Source of the DNA: JACCZX01 sp038216465
Lineage (GTDB): Bacteria > Pseudomonadota > Gammaproteobacteria > Burkholderiales > Burkholderiaceae_F
Assembly (NCBI GenBank): GCA_038216465.1
Contig: JBBQQC010000010.1
Location: 1 to 64,000, forward strand
Length of the DNA: 64,000 nucleotides
Direction of reading: 5' to 3'
Shown here: positions 17,778-26,496 of the stretch, piece after piece
Numbering within the stretch: the first letter of the stretch is position 1
Layout of the letters: every line of letters begins with the position of its first letter
The notes under the pieces: model-generated
Database searches by the model: none
Told to the model about the DNA's origin: nothing
The model's input: only the letters and a program-made list of their open reading frames with translations
Position numbers and translations under genes: made by a program

Positions 17778-18638
17778 ATGACGTTCCGCTTAGTGGAATT
17801 TCCGGCAGCCGCCGGAGATGATTCAGCAGGCTCATCGACGCTGCGCGCAATCGCGGTGCTGGAGCAGATCGCAACGTCGGACGAATCGCTAACGCTCGAA
17901 GAACTGACCCGCATCAGCGGGTTGCCGAAGCCGACGGTGCATCGCATCCTGCGACTGCTAATGCGCGGCGGCCTGGTCGAGCGCCAGGCGCTGGACAAGC
18001 GCTACGTCGTGGGCCCGCGCGTATCGGTATTGGCGCTGGCGGTGCAGATGCGCTCACCGCATCGACGCGAGCGCAGAGCGATTCTGGCGCGGTTGGTGGA
18101 TTCGATCGGCGAGACGTGCAATTTCACGATGCTAGATGGCAGCGAGGTGCTGTACCTCGATCGCGTCGAAACTTCGGCCGGCGTTCGTCTGCACATGGAC
18201 ACGGGCTCTCGCGTACCGCTGCATTGCACGGCAAGCGGCAAGCTGCTGCTGTCCGCGTTGCCGCCGTTGCAGGTGCGACGGCTGCTCGGATCGGGGCCGC
18301 TCGCGCGCTACACCGAGCGCACGATCACAAATATCGTGGCACTCGAACGCGAGCTGGTGAAGATCCGAGCGAGCGGCTTCGGCACCGATGTCGGCGAGTA
18401 CCTGGTGGGTTCAGTGTGCCTCGCCGTGCCGGTGCGCGATGGGCACGGACGGATGTGCGCGGCGGTCGCCGTGCACGGACCTGCGCCACGCATGACGCTG
18501 AAGAAAGCACACACGTTTTTACCCGCGATGCGCCGAGCAGCAAATGAGATCGCAGAAACGCTACTGCCCGAAGTCGCGGGCAGCACCACGCAGGCGCAAA
18601 CGAAGAAGTTCGCGCGAGCAGGAGGAATCGCAGCATGA
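17778..18638 (+). CDS. IclR family transcriptional regulator
   Basis: A 286-residue regulator with an N-terminal winged helix (LEELTRISGLPKPTVHRILR, about residues 40-60) and a C-terminal IclR effector domain (LLSALPP, GTDVGEYLVGSVCLAVPV). IclR proteins sense small organic acids. Its stop overlaps the start of the BKACE gene (ATGA) and an SDR and ABC transporter follow, while the biotin carrier and carboxyltransferase run in the opposite direction from the same spacer. It probably controls one or both sides. Confidence 0.88.
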   Translation: MTFRLVEFPAAAGDDSAGSSTLRAIAVLEQIATSDESLTLEELTRISGLPKPTVHRILRLLMRGGLVERQALDKRYVVGPRVSVLALAVQMRSPHRRERRAILARLVDSIGETCNFTMLDGSEVLYLDRVETSAGVRLHMDTGSRVPLHCTASGKLLLSALPPLQVRRLLGSGPLARYTERTITNIVALERELVKIRASGFGTDVGEYLVGSVCLAVPVRDGHGRMCAAVAVHGPAPRMTLKKAHTFLPAMRRAANEIAETLLPEVAGSTTQAQTKKFARAGGIAA

Positions 18639-19480
18639 GTAGCAGCACAACCAAGCCCGTCATCATCACAGTCGCAATCACCGGCGCGGTGCCGCGCAAG
18701 AAGGACAGCCCGGCAGTGCCTGTGACACCCGCGCAGCAGGTCGAATCCACGCACGAAGCGTTTGAGGCGGGCGCGGCACTGGTGCACATTCACGTGCGCA
18801 ATTCCGACGAATCGCCCGGTTCGGACCCCGAGCTGTACGGCCTCGTGCAGGAAGGTGTGCGCAAGCACTGCCCCGGCATGATCGTGCAGTTTTCCACCGG
18901 TGGACGCGGCCGCGAGCAGCAGAAGCGCGGCGCGATGCTCTATCTGAAGCCGGACATGGCGTCGCTGGCGACGGGCTCGGTCAATTTCCCGAACGGGATT
19001 TACGAGAACGCGCCGGACTTCGTCGAAGGTCTGGCGCGCACTATGCTCGACAACGGCGTGAAGCCGGAGATCGAGGTGTTCGATCTCGCGATGTTGTACA
19101 ACGCCGCGAACCTGGTCAAAAAGGGCCTGGTGAAAGAGCGGCCGCATGTGCAGTTCGTACTGGGCGTGCCGAATGCAATGCCCGCGCGCCGCTCGATCTT
19201 TGACTTTCTGCGCTGCGAGCTTGCTGCGGTGCTGCCCGACGCGACTTGGGTCGCCGCCGGTATCGGCCGTCATCAGTGGGAAGTCAATCAGTGGTGCCTC
19301 GAGGCTGGCGGGCACTGCCGCACCGGGCTTGAAGACAACTTGCGCATCGAGCCCGACCGGCTGGCCGCGAGCAACGCGGAGCTCGTCGGCAAGATCGCTA
19401 ACGCATGCGAGCGTTACGACCGCCGGCCCGCCACGGCGGCGGAGGCTCGGCACATCCTCGGACTGGCCGCGGTCCATTGA
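18635..19480 (+). CDS. BKACE family beta-keto acid cleavage enzyme (DUF849)
   Basis: A 281-residue Kce-family TIM barrel with metal-binding histidines in LVHIHVRNSDESPGS and the late Glu in RTGLEDNLRIEPD. It is the typical compact BKACE, shorter than the copy at 7.6 kb. The start overlaps the iclR stop, and an SDR begins three bases after its own stop, so regulator, cleavage enzyme and dehydrogenase are one unit. A plausible logic is that the SDR oxidises a beta-hydroxy acid to the beta-keto acid that BKACE then cleaves with acetyl-CoA; the compound is unknown. Confidence 0.88.
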   Translation: MSSSTTKPVIITVAITGAVPRKKDSPAVPVTPAQQVESTHEAFEAGAALVHIHVRNSDESPGSDPELYGLVQEGVRKHCPGMIVQFSTGGRGREQQKRGAMLYLKPDMASLATGSVNFPNGIYENAPDFVEGLARTMLDNGVKPEIEVFDLAMLYNAANLVKKGLVKERPHVQFVLGVPNAMPARRSIFDFLRCELAAVLPDATWVAAGIGRHQWEVNQWCLEAGGHCRTGLEDNLRIEPDRLAASNAELVGKIANACERYDRRPATAAEARHILGLAAVH

Positions 19481-19483
19481 GCG

Positions 19484-20233
19484 ATGGATCTAAAGCTCGA
19501 CGGCAAGGTTGCGTTGATCACCGGAGCCGGCGGGGGAATCGGTGCCTCAATCGCAACCACACTGGCAGAGCATGGTTGCAGCGTGTACGTAGCCGACAGC
19601 AATATGGCTGCAGCCCACAAGGTCGCAATCGCGCTGGGTGAACGCGGCTATCCGTTAACGCTGGATGTCGGCAACGCCGCTCAGGCAGCCGCCGCGGTCG
19701 AGCAGATCGTGCGCGAGCGCGGCCGCATCGACATCGTGGTCAACAACGCGGGAATTCTGAAAACCGGTCCGATACTCGACGCATCGATTGCAGACTGGGA
19801 TGAAGTCTGCCGCGTGAACTTGTCAGGCGTCTATTACTGCTGCAAAGCTGCGCTCGCATCGATGGTCACGCAGCGCTACGGCAAGATCGTCAACATCGCG
19901 TCCGTTTCGGCGATGAAGGGCGGTGGTTCGTTCGGCAACGTGCTCTACGGCACGACCAAGGCAGGCGTCGTCGCATTGACCAAGGGCCTGGCGCGCGAAC
20001 TTGCGCCGTTCGGGATCAATGTCAACGCAATCGCGCCCGGAGTCGTGGAGACCAACATGACGGGCTCGTTGCTGACACCCGAGCGCCGTAAAGCGGTGCT
20101 TGCCGCAATTCCGCTTGGCCGCTTCGCGTCTACGGACGACATCGCTCACGTCGTTGCGTTGCTGGCGTCCGATGTACTCGGATATGTCACCGGAGAAACG
20201 ATCGTCGTGGACGGGGGGTATCTGACGCGCTGA
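19484..20233 (+). CDS. SDR family oxidoreductase (3-hydroxyacyl/3-oxoacyl reductase type)
   Basis: A 249-residue classical SDR: TGAGGGIG cofactor loop, VNNAGIL, catalytic Ser in NIASVSAM, YGTTKAG (Tyr-x-x-x-Lys), and C-terminal YVTGETIVVDGGY. It resembles FabG-like beta-hydroxy acid dehydrogenases. It lies three bases after the BKACE gene and is followed, after a 46-base spacer with a strong AAGGAGG, by an ABC transporter operon on the same strand, so transport and degradation may be coregulated by the IclR protein. Confidence 0.88.
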   Translation: MDLKLDGKVALITGAGGGIGASIATTLAEHGCSVYVADSNMAAAHKVAIALGERGYPLTLDVGNAAQAAAAVEQIVRERGRIDIVVNNAGILKTGPILDASIADWDEVCRVNLSGVYYCCKAALASMVTQRYGKIVNIASVSAMKGGGSFGNVLYGTTKAGVVALTKGLARELAPFGINVNAIAPGVVETNMTGSLLTPERRKAVLAAIPLGRFASTDDIAHVVALLASDVLGYVTGETIVVDGGYLTR

Positions 20234-20279
20234 AGTCAGCGAGTGAGTTGCATCGAAGCAAAACACAAGGAGGCATGCG

Positions 20280-21662
20280 ATGGACGATTCAAAAGCAGAC
20301 GATGGTTCCGGAAAAATGACGACCGAACCGGGCGCCGCGCTGCCGCGACGTCAATTCCTCGGCGATGTGGCGAAGGTCACAGGTGGCCTTTTTCTCGGAG
20401 ATCTTGCCACCAGTCCCGCGCACGCTCAGTCCAGCGGCTCCGCTGCGCCGGCGGTGCAGTTGAAGAAGTTCACTGATTGGGGTTGGCCTCAGCCTTACGA
20501 ACAGATCTCGGCAAAATCCAGGCAATGGCTGCAAAACAAGGGATGGTGGCCGTTGAACGCCGCGTGGATCGTTGTTTGGTCTGGCCAGGAAATGATCGGC
20601 CACGTCCTGCAAACGCTGAAGCTGCTGGAAAGGCGCGGTATTGAAACCGAATGGAGAACATTCGTCGCGGCTGGTTTTTCCAACGAAGCGTTCATTCCCG
20701 GGCGCATTCAGATCGCCAACACAGGCGCGCTTGGCGTACTGGCGCTGCTCACCAACAAGGTGCCGACGCGTGCGCTCGCGGTGCATTCGCCTGCATTGAC
20801 GCACGCGGCTACCGTTCCTCTGGACTCGCCGCTAAAGAGCCTCGCCGATCTCAAAGGTGCAAGGGTGCTGAAGCGGCCGGCCGTCGTCGGCACCACGACC
20901 GGCTCGACCAATCACTTCGGCTTCATCGCGGCCGCCCAGTACTTGGGGTTGAAGCCCAACGAGGACTACACGCTGCGAAGCACGCCACCCGGCGATCTCG
21001 CCACTGGCCCGAAGGGCATCGACGTATTTACGATCTGGGAACCGCATGTGTCGTACTCGACCGAGGTGCTCAAGGCTACGCGTGTGCTCGAGCCGCTCGA
21101 TCCTTACTACATCTATAGCGGCTACTACTACGGCCGACAGGAAATCGAAGACAACGCGCCTGATGTGATGCAAGCGATGACCGATGCATTCATCGAAGCA
21201 GTCTTATGGGCCAAGGCGACTCCTGACGAGGCGATTAAATCGCTGATGAGCCGTCCGGAGTATGGCCGCCTGGGACGCGACCTGATTGAGAAGATGACCA
21301 ACCGGTATCTGCTATGGCCGAAGCCCACCGTCTACTATCCATTTGCGGACCCTAACGGCGTCTGGCCCGCGGAAGAGGCACGCATCAGCGAGTGGGCCTT
21401 CGAGACAGGTGCGTCGAAGACCAAAGTGACCAACCTCGACTGGCAAAACGTACGCCGCACCAGCTACATGGACGCCACATTCGGCAAACTTGGCTGGGCC
21501 ATCCCAGAGCGGCCGCCATTCCTTCCGAAAGATTTCGGCGGTGTCGGCAAGCTGCCGTACAAGCCGTATGGCGCCGCCCTGTTGAACGGACCAGCGCCGT
21601 TTCCCGAGCCGGGCGAGTTGAAAAAGGCGTGGACCTTCAGGGGTAAGACCTACACGCCATGA
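20280..21662 (+). CDS. ABC transporter substrate-binding protein (nitrate/sulfonate/taurine type)
   Basis: A 460-residue receptor of the NMT1/SsuA-like class. A twin-arginine signal (PRRQFLGDVAKVTGG) and a cleavage region near AHAQS mark it as Tat-exported. The body has the TauA/SsuA-like order: an early GRIQIANTGALGV, SLADLKGARVLKRPAVVG, and IDVFTIWEPHVSY. It is about 100 residues longer than typical SsuA proteins. The stop overlaps the permease ATG (ATGA). Together with the permease and ATPase it forms a complete importer; with ligase, SauS-like and Xsc-like genes adjacent, a short sulfonate is a reasonable ligand guess. Confidence 0.85.
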   Translation: MDDSKADDGSGKMTTEPGAALPRRQFLGDVAKVTGGLFLGDLATSPAHAQSSGSAAPAVQLKKFTDWGWPQPYEQISAKSRQWLQNKGWWPLNAAWIVVWSGQEMIGHVLQTLKLLERRGIETEWRTFVAAGFSNEAFIPGRIQIANTGALGVLALLTNKVPTRALAVHSPALTHAATVPLDSPLKSLADLKGARVLKRPAVVGTTTGSTNHFGFIAAAQYLGLKPNEDYTLRSTPPGDLATGPKGIDVFTIWEPHVSYSTEVLKATRVLEPLDPYYIYSGYYYGRQEIEDNAPDVMQAMTDAFIEAVLWAKATPDEAIKSLMSRPEYGRLGRDLIEKMTNRYLLWPKPTVYYPFADPNGVWPAEEARISEWAFETGASKTKVTNLDWQNVRRTSYMDATFGKLGWAIPERPPFLPKDFGGVGKLPYKPYGAALLNGPAPFPEPGELKKAWTFRGKTYTP

Positions 21663-22612
21663 GCGAGGTCGGACGCGGCGCATTGCTGCAGCAGCGCGCG
21701 TCGTCGGTCACACAGGCCGGCGACGGGCGCGTGCTCGAAGAAGTCGAATCGCCACCGTCAGTCGCGAGTCGTCGCGCTGCGCTGGTCGATGATGAACTGG
21801 CGAGGCGCACCGCCTCCATGGTGCCGCCCGCGCAACCCCCTTGGCGGCGCTGGCTTGGTCGCCTCTCGCACTTTTGGCTGCTGGTGACATTCGTTGTCGT
21901 CTGGCAGCTGATAAGCGTTTACGGACAACGCATCAATCCGCAGCTCGAGGTGATGATGCCGCCGCCGACGGCGGTGTTCTCAGCGGCGATCGACCTTCTC
22001 GGCCGCGGCGTTCTCTTCACTCATATCTTCGACAGCATGTACCGTGTGGTGCTCGCGGTTGGTGCCGCCGCGGTGCTCGGTATCCCGTTGGGGCTTGCGA
22101 TGGGATGGTCCGCACGCTTTCGCGCCGTGGTTGATCCGCTGCTCGAGTTCATTCGGCCGATCCCGCCATTGGCGTGGATTCCGCTGAGCATTCTTTGGTT
22201 CGGACTGGGTGACGCGCAGATCGTTTACATCATTTTTCTCGCCGCTTTCTTTCCGGTCGTGCTCAATTCGATGGCCGGGGCGCGCGACGTCGATACGTAC
22301 CTGCTGCGAGCGGGACTCAGTCTCGGCGCAAGCCGTGGCGAGCTGTTCCGCACCGTTGTTCTGCCTGGTGCACTGCCAAACATCTTCACGGGCCTGCGCA
22401 TCGGGCTCGGGATCGGCTGGATGGCGCTGGTCGCTGGCGAACTGGTGGCGGCTCCAAGCGGACTCGGCTACCTGATCAACAACGCGCGCACACTTTTTCG
22501 CAGCGACTACATCCTGCTCGGAATGGTACTGATCGGTGTCTTGGGTCTGTTGCTCGACTACCTGATGCGCCGGGCTGCGCGGCTGGTGATGCCGTGGCAC
22601 CGCGGACAGTAG
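21659..22612 (+). CDS. ABC transporter permease (SsuC/TauC type)
   Basis: A 317-residue inner-membrane permease with a long polar N-terminal tail (about 70 residues), then six hydrophobic segments and the EAA loop (GASRGELFRTVVLPGALPNI). The SsuC/TauC family forms a homodimeric channel for sulfonates, nitrate or pyrimidine precursors. The start overlaps the receptor stop, and the ATPase start overlaps its own end or follows closely. The N-terminal tail is longer than in most relatives. Confidence 0.88.
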   Translation: MSEVGRGALLQQRASSVTQAGDGRVLEEVESPPSVASRRAALVDDELARRTASMVPPAQPPWRRWLGRLSHFWLLVTFVVVWQLISVYGQRINPQLEVMMPPPTAVFSAAIDLLGRGVLFTHIFDSMYRVVLAVGAAAVLGIPLGLAMGWSARFRAVVDPLLEFIRPIPPLAWIPLSILWFGLGDAQIVYIIFLAAFFPVVLNSMAGARDVDTYLLRAGLSLGASRGELFRTVVLPGALPNIFTGLRIGLGIGWMALVAGELVAAPSGLGYLINNARTLFRSDYILLGMVLIGVLGLLLDYLMRRAARLVMPWHRGQ

Positions 22613-23421
22613 CTGCGCCAGCACAGGACGCCCCTGCGATGGCTCAAGTCAACGTCGACAACGTCAGTAAGCTGCATTTCACGATCAATGGCGAGCCTTT
22701 GCTCGCTTTGGTAGACGTCACCTTCCAGGTCGAGGAGAACGAGTTCTTCTCGATCGTCGGACCGAGCGGCTGCGGAAAGACTACATTGCTGAATCTGCTC
22801 GCCGGCTTCGAGCAACCCACGCGCGGCGAGCTCAGGGTTGGCGGAAAGATTATTACGGAACCCGGATGGGAGCGCGCCGTCGTGTTTCAGGAATACGCGC
22901 TGTTTCCTTGGTACACCGTGTCGCAGAACATCCGCTACGGGCTGCAGCGCAAACGCCTGCCCGAGGCAGAACAGCGCCGGCTGGTTGATCACTACATCGG
23001 TCTGGTCGGCCTGCGCGGATTCGAATCGCGCTATCCGCGAGAGCTATCAGGCGGAATGCGACAGCGTGTCAGCATTGCGCGCGCGCTTGCAGTCAACCCA
23101 TCAATCCTGCTGATGGACGAGCCGTTCGCATCGCTCGACATCCAGACGCGCGAGTACATGCAGGACGAGCTACTGAAGATCTGGCAGCGCGAGCCCAAGA
23201 CCGTCATTTTTGTGACGCACAGCATCGACGAGGCCATCAAGCTCTCAGACCGTGTCGCAATCATGGGTCCACGCCCGGGCCGCATCGAGGAGATCAAGAT
23301 CGTCGACTTCGAGCGTCCTCGCGATCCCACTAATCCCGAGGTCGTGCGCCAGGCCGCGGAGGTCAAGCAATGGCTGCGACAGCAGCTCTTCGAAAGCAAG
23401 GCGGCAATGCAGCCCGCCTAG
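22594..23421 (+). CDS. ABC transporter ATP-binding protein (SsuB/TauB type)
   Basis: A 275-residue ABC ATPase: Walker A GPSGCGKTT, Q-loop VVFQEYALFPW, signature LSGGMRQR, Walker B SILLMDEPF and the switch histidine in FVTHSIDEA. It powers the sulfonate/nitrate-type importer. Two starts are possible: the GTG at 22594, overlapping the permease gene by 19 bases, or an ATG at 22639 preceded by AGGA. The coordinates use the GTG. It ends the operon; the next gene is convergent, and the 107 bases between hold no gene. Confidence 0.9.
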   Translation: MAPRTVAAPAQDAPAMAQVNVDNVSKLHFTINGEPLLALVDVTFQVEENEFFSIVGPSGCGKTTLLNLLAGFEQPTRGELRVGGKIITEPGWERAVVFQEYALFPWYTVSQNIRYGLQRKRLPEAEQRRLVDHYIGLVGLRGFESRYPRELSGGMRQRVSIARALAVNPSILLMDEPFASLDIQTREYMQDELLKIWQREPKTVIFVTHSIDEAIKLSDRVAIMGPRPGRIEEIKIVDFERPRDPTNPEVVRQAAEVKQWLRQQLFESKAAMQPA

Positions 23422-23528
23422 GATTTAAGGATCAATCGGGTAATCGCGCACCCCTATTCCGAGCAGCCTCGCCAATTCAAGCGGGCATGTTGATTGTCGC
23501 CATCAGCGTAACGACAGCGCCGGCCGCA

Positions 23529-25061
23529 TTACGCAGCGGCGGGTGCGAGATCGGCCAGCTTTAGCCGCTGTACCTTGCCAGACGGGCCGCGGGGCAGCTC
23601 GTCGACAAACCGAATCACCTTCGGCGTTTTGTAGCGACCGAGCTGGTCAATGCAGAAAGCGCGCAGCTCATCCTCGGTTAGCCGCTGGCCGCTGCGCACG
23701 ATCACGCACGCCATGATGTCCTGGCCGTAATGCGGATCGGGGATTCCTACCGCGGCGGCGTCGAGTACCGCCGGATGGCGCAGCAGCGCTTCGTCGATCT
23801 CGCGCGGCGCAATGTTTTCGCCACCCTTGATGATCAGCTCCTTGATGCGGCCGGTGACGAAGAAAAAGCCGTCGGGGTCGCGGTAACCGAGATCGCCGGT
23901 GCGCAGCCAGCCGTCGGGAAAAAAAGCCGCAGCCGTTGCGTCGGCGTTCTTGTAGTAGCCGGACATCACCTGCGGACCGCGAATCACGATCTCGCCGACC
24001 GCACCGTCCGCCAATGGTGCGCCAGTCGCATCGACGACCCGTGCGTGGCACCCTGACGCTCGACCCACCGAACCGATCTTGCGCAATTGCGCTTCGATCG
24101 GATTTGAAAGTACCGGGGAGACCGTTTCCGTCAGCCCCATAGTCTCGATGATGTCGATGCCGAACTTTGCCTCGAACGCACGATGATGCTCCGGAGGCAG
24201 CGCGGCCGAGGCCGAGCGACAGAAGCGGATGCGCGCGAGCCGCTCCGGTGCGGGGGCGGACCCTGCAACCAGATAAGAAATCATCGTCGGCACGACATTC
24301 AGCCAGGTGCAGCCGTGGTCGATCGCGATGTCCCAGAAGGCGGCCGCCGAAAACTTCGGTGGCATCACCAGGCTGCCGCCGCCAGTAATCGGTGCCAGCA
24401 TCGTCACCGCAAACGCGTTGATGTGGTACAGCGGCAGCACGGCGAGCACGCGATCACTGCGGGTCAAGCGATGCTCACGGGTTATTGAGATCGCGTTTTC
24501 CGCCAGGTTGGCCTGCGTCAACATCACGCCCTTCGGCTGTCCGGTCGTGCCCGACGTGTACATCAGCAGCGCCAGCGAATCGGGCGCCGGCTCCACCGGC
24601 AGCTTGCGTGGACCGGAAAACGCGTTTTCGTCCGGCAAGTCGGCGCCGTCCGGATCGACCGCGATCACTTCGATGGGGCGGGCGATGCGGCTAATCAAGT
24701 CGCGCGCACGTTCGAACCAGTCGGGTGCCGCGAACACGATGCGTGCATCGGCGTGTTCGATCACGTAACGCATCTGCTCCGGCTGCGAAAGCAAATTGAC
24801 CGGATGTACGCAATAACCACCGTACATCGCTCCCAGCAGCAGCCGGATGGTTTGAATGCCGTTGCCGAGCACAAGTGAAACATGATCGCCTGGCCGAATG
24901 CCGCGCGCTGCGAGCAGGGTGCTAACCGCAGTGCACGACTCGCGCAGCTCGTTGAATGTCAGCGAGCGACCAGTGTGTGGTGCGATGAAATAGGTGGCGT
25001 GCGGATCAGTGCCCGCGCGCGCATCGATCAGTTGACGGACCGTGCGCTCACGCGCGGCCAT
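23529..25061 (-). CDS. AMP-forming acyl-CoA synthetase, candidate sulfoacetate-CoA ligase (SauT-like)
   Basis: A 510-residue ANL-superfamily ligase: YTSGTTGQPKGVMLT, TMGLTETVSPV, GWLRTGDLGY, KELIIKGGENIAPREID and the catalytic lysine in GPSGKVQRLKL. It would activate a carboxylate to a CoA ester. It overlaps the acylating aldehyde dehydrogenase gene by 14 bases. In known sulfoacetate catabolism (sauSTU of Cupriavidus) a ligase of this family makes sulfoacetyl-CoA for SauS; the pairing here with SauS-like and Xsc genes supports the same role. Motifs alone do not fix the substrate. Confidence 0.8.
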   Translation of the reverse strand: MAARERTVRQLIDARAGTDPHATYFIAPHTGRSLTFNELRESCTAVSTLLAARGIRPGDHVSLVLGNGIQTIRLLLGAMYGGYCVHPVNLLSQPEQMRYVIEHADARIVFAAPDWFERARDLISRIARPIEVIAVDPDGADLPDENAFSGPRKLPVEPAPDSLALLMYTSGTTGQPKGVMLTQANLAENAISITREHRLTRSDRVLAVLPLYHINAFAVTMLAPITGGGSLVMPPKFSAAAFWDIAIDHGCTWLNVVPTMISYLVAGSAPAPERLARIRFCRSASAALPPEHHRAFEAKFGIDIIETMGLTETVSPVLSNPIEAQLRKIGSVGRASGCHARVVDATGAPLADGAVGEIVIRGPQVMSGYYKNADATAAAFFPDGWLRTGDLGYRDPDGFFFVTGRIKELIIKGGENIAPREIDEALLRHPAVLDAAAVGIPDPHYGQDIMACVIVRSGQRLTEDELRAFCIDQLGRYKTPKVIRFVDELPRGPSGKVQRLKLADLAPAAA

Positions 25062-26496
25062 GGCGCGCGAAATATCCGCCGAAGATTTCGTCCTCCGACG
25101 GCACGCGTTCTGGAATCGTGGTCGACACGCGCGTGATGTTCAGGTAATGCCGGTAGTTCAGGTTGTCCGAGAAGTTATTGCGGCCCCAGGTACCGCAACC
25201 CATCGACAGCGAAAACGGCAACCCGTTGTCGAAGCTGCCGCCGGTCGCCACGCAATGCACCTGGTTGACTATGACACGAGCGACCGGCAGCCGCTCACCC
25301 AGCAACAGCGCATGATCCGAGCGAGTCGTGTGCAGGCCGACCGAATGCCCGGCCCCGACAAACGCATAAATGCGCTTCACGATCTGCATCGCATCGTCGA
25401 AATCGCGCACGCGGTACACCGTCAGCACCGGGCTCAGCTTCTCGCCGGAAAATGGATGTTCGGGTCCGACTCCGCTTTCCTCGACCATCAGCACCCGAGG
25501 CTGTTGCGCCGCCACTGAGGCGAGGCCCGCACGCTCGGCAATCGCCGCGGCCGACTGGCCGATCACACGCGCCGATAGCTTGCCGTCGGCCCACATCACC
25601 CGTTGCAACTGTGCTTTGGAATCGGCTGAAAGCAGCACCGCCCCCTGCCACTTCAATGCATCCAGCGCCGCTACGTAAACGGCGTCAAGCAGCACGACAC
25701 TGTTTTCGGATGAACAGCTGGTCGCATTGTCGAAGGTCTTCGAGCTAACGATCATTGCGGCCGCGGCCGAGAGATCCGCCGTCTCGTCGACGATGGCAGC
25801 GACATTGCCGGCGCCGACACCGAAGGCCGGCGTACCGCTGGCATAAGCGGCGCGCACGTTGGCGTTCGAACCGGTGGCGACCACCAGATCGGCCTGGCGC
25901 ATCAGCTCGAAGGTCGTGTCCTTGGTCACCGGCGACGGCAGCATCTGCAGCAGGCCGAGTGGCGCACCGATACGCTCGAATTGCGTGTGCATGAACTCGA
26001 CCAGCCGCGCGCACGTCGACCAGCCCTTCGGCGACGGCGCAACAATGACGGCGTTGCGACCTTTCAGCGCATTGATGATCTTGTTGGCTGGCGTCGCAGC
26101 CGGGTTAGTCGACGGCGTGATCGCCGCGACCACACCGACCGGCCGCGCGATCTCGATCAGGCCGCGCGCTGCATCTTCGGTAATGACACCGACGCTGCGA
26201 ACCCCCTTCAGATCGCGCAGTAACCCCAGGGTCTTGCGATGGTTCTTGCGGATCTTGTCGTCGACGTTTCCGATTCCGGTATCAGCGACAGCAAGCCGCG
26301 CGAGTTCGCGGTTGCGAGTCGGTTCGACGATCGCCCAGCCGGCGGCTGCGACCAGTTGGTCCACCTGCGCCTGGTCGTAGCTGTCGGCCTCGATCTGCGC
26401 GAGGCGAGCGCGCTCGACCAGCGCACGCACCAAGTCGTGAGCCGTGCTCGAAGCGTCAACCTCAGCGAGCAGCTCACTCGGCCTTGATGCCCGCAT
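25048..26496 (-). CDS. Acylating aldehyde dehydrogenase, sulfoacetaldehyde dehydrogenase (SauS)-like
   Basis: A 482-residue CoA-acylating aldehyde dehydrogenase. The catalytic cysteine lies in FDNATSCSSENSV, with IARPVGVVAAITPSTNP and GVGAGNVAAIVDE around the cofactor site and the C-terminal GCGTWGRNNFSDNLNY typical of the SauS/EutE-like group. It would interconvert an acyl-CoA and an aldehyde with NAD(P)H, for sulfoacetyl-CoA giving sulfoacetaldehyde, the Xsc substrate. The frame is open to 26589, but MRASRPSELL at 26496 gives the family N-terminus and only a 23-base overlap with the Bug gene. Confidence 0.82.
   Translation of the reverse strand: MRASRPSELLAEVDASSTAHDLVRALVERARLAQIEADSYDQAQVDQLVAAAGWAIVEPTRNRELARLAVADTGIGNVDDKIRKNHRKTLGLLRDLKGVRSVGVITEDAARGLIEIARPVGVVAAITPSTNPAATPANKIINALKGRNAVIVAPSPKGWSTCARLVEFMHTQFERIGAPLGLLQMLPSPVTKDTTFELMRQADLVVATGSNANVRAAYASGTPAFGVGAGNVAAIVDETADLSAAAAMIVSSKTFDNATSCSSENSVVLLDAVYVAALDALKWQGAVLLSADSKAQLQRVMWADGKLSARVIGQSAAAIAERAGLASVAAQQPRVLMVEESGVGPEHPFSGEKLSPVLTVYRVRDFDDAMQIVKRIYAFVGAGHSVGLHTTRSDHALLLGERLPVARVIVNQVHCVATGGSFDNGLPFSLSMGCGTWGRNNFSDNLNYRHYLNITRVSTTIPERVPSEDEIFGGYFARHGRA

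Noticed and set aside
18308..19477. A 389-codon open frame on the minus strand
   Set aside because: It is antisense to the iclR and BKACE genes, which have clear motifs and an overlapping start and stop; its own product is Arg/His-rich and low in complexity, as expected from a GC-rich antisense frame.
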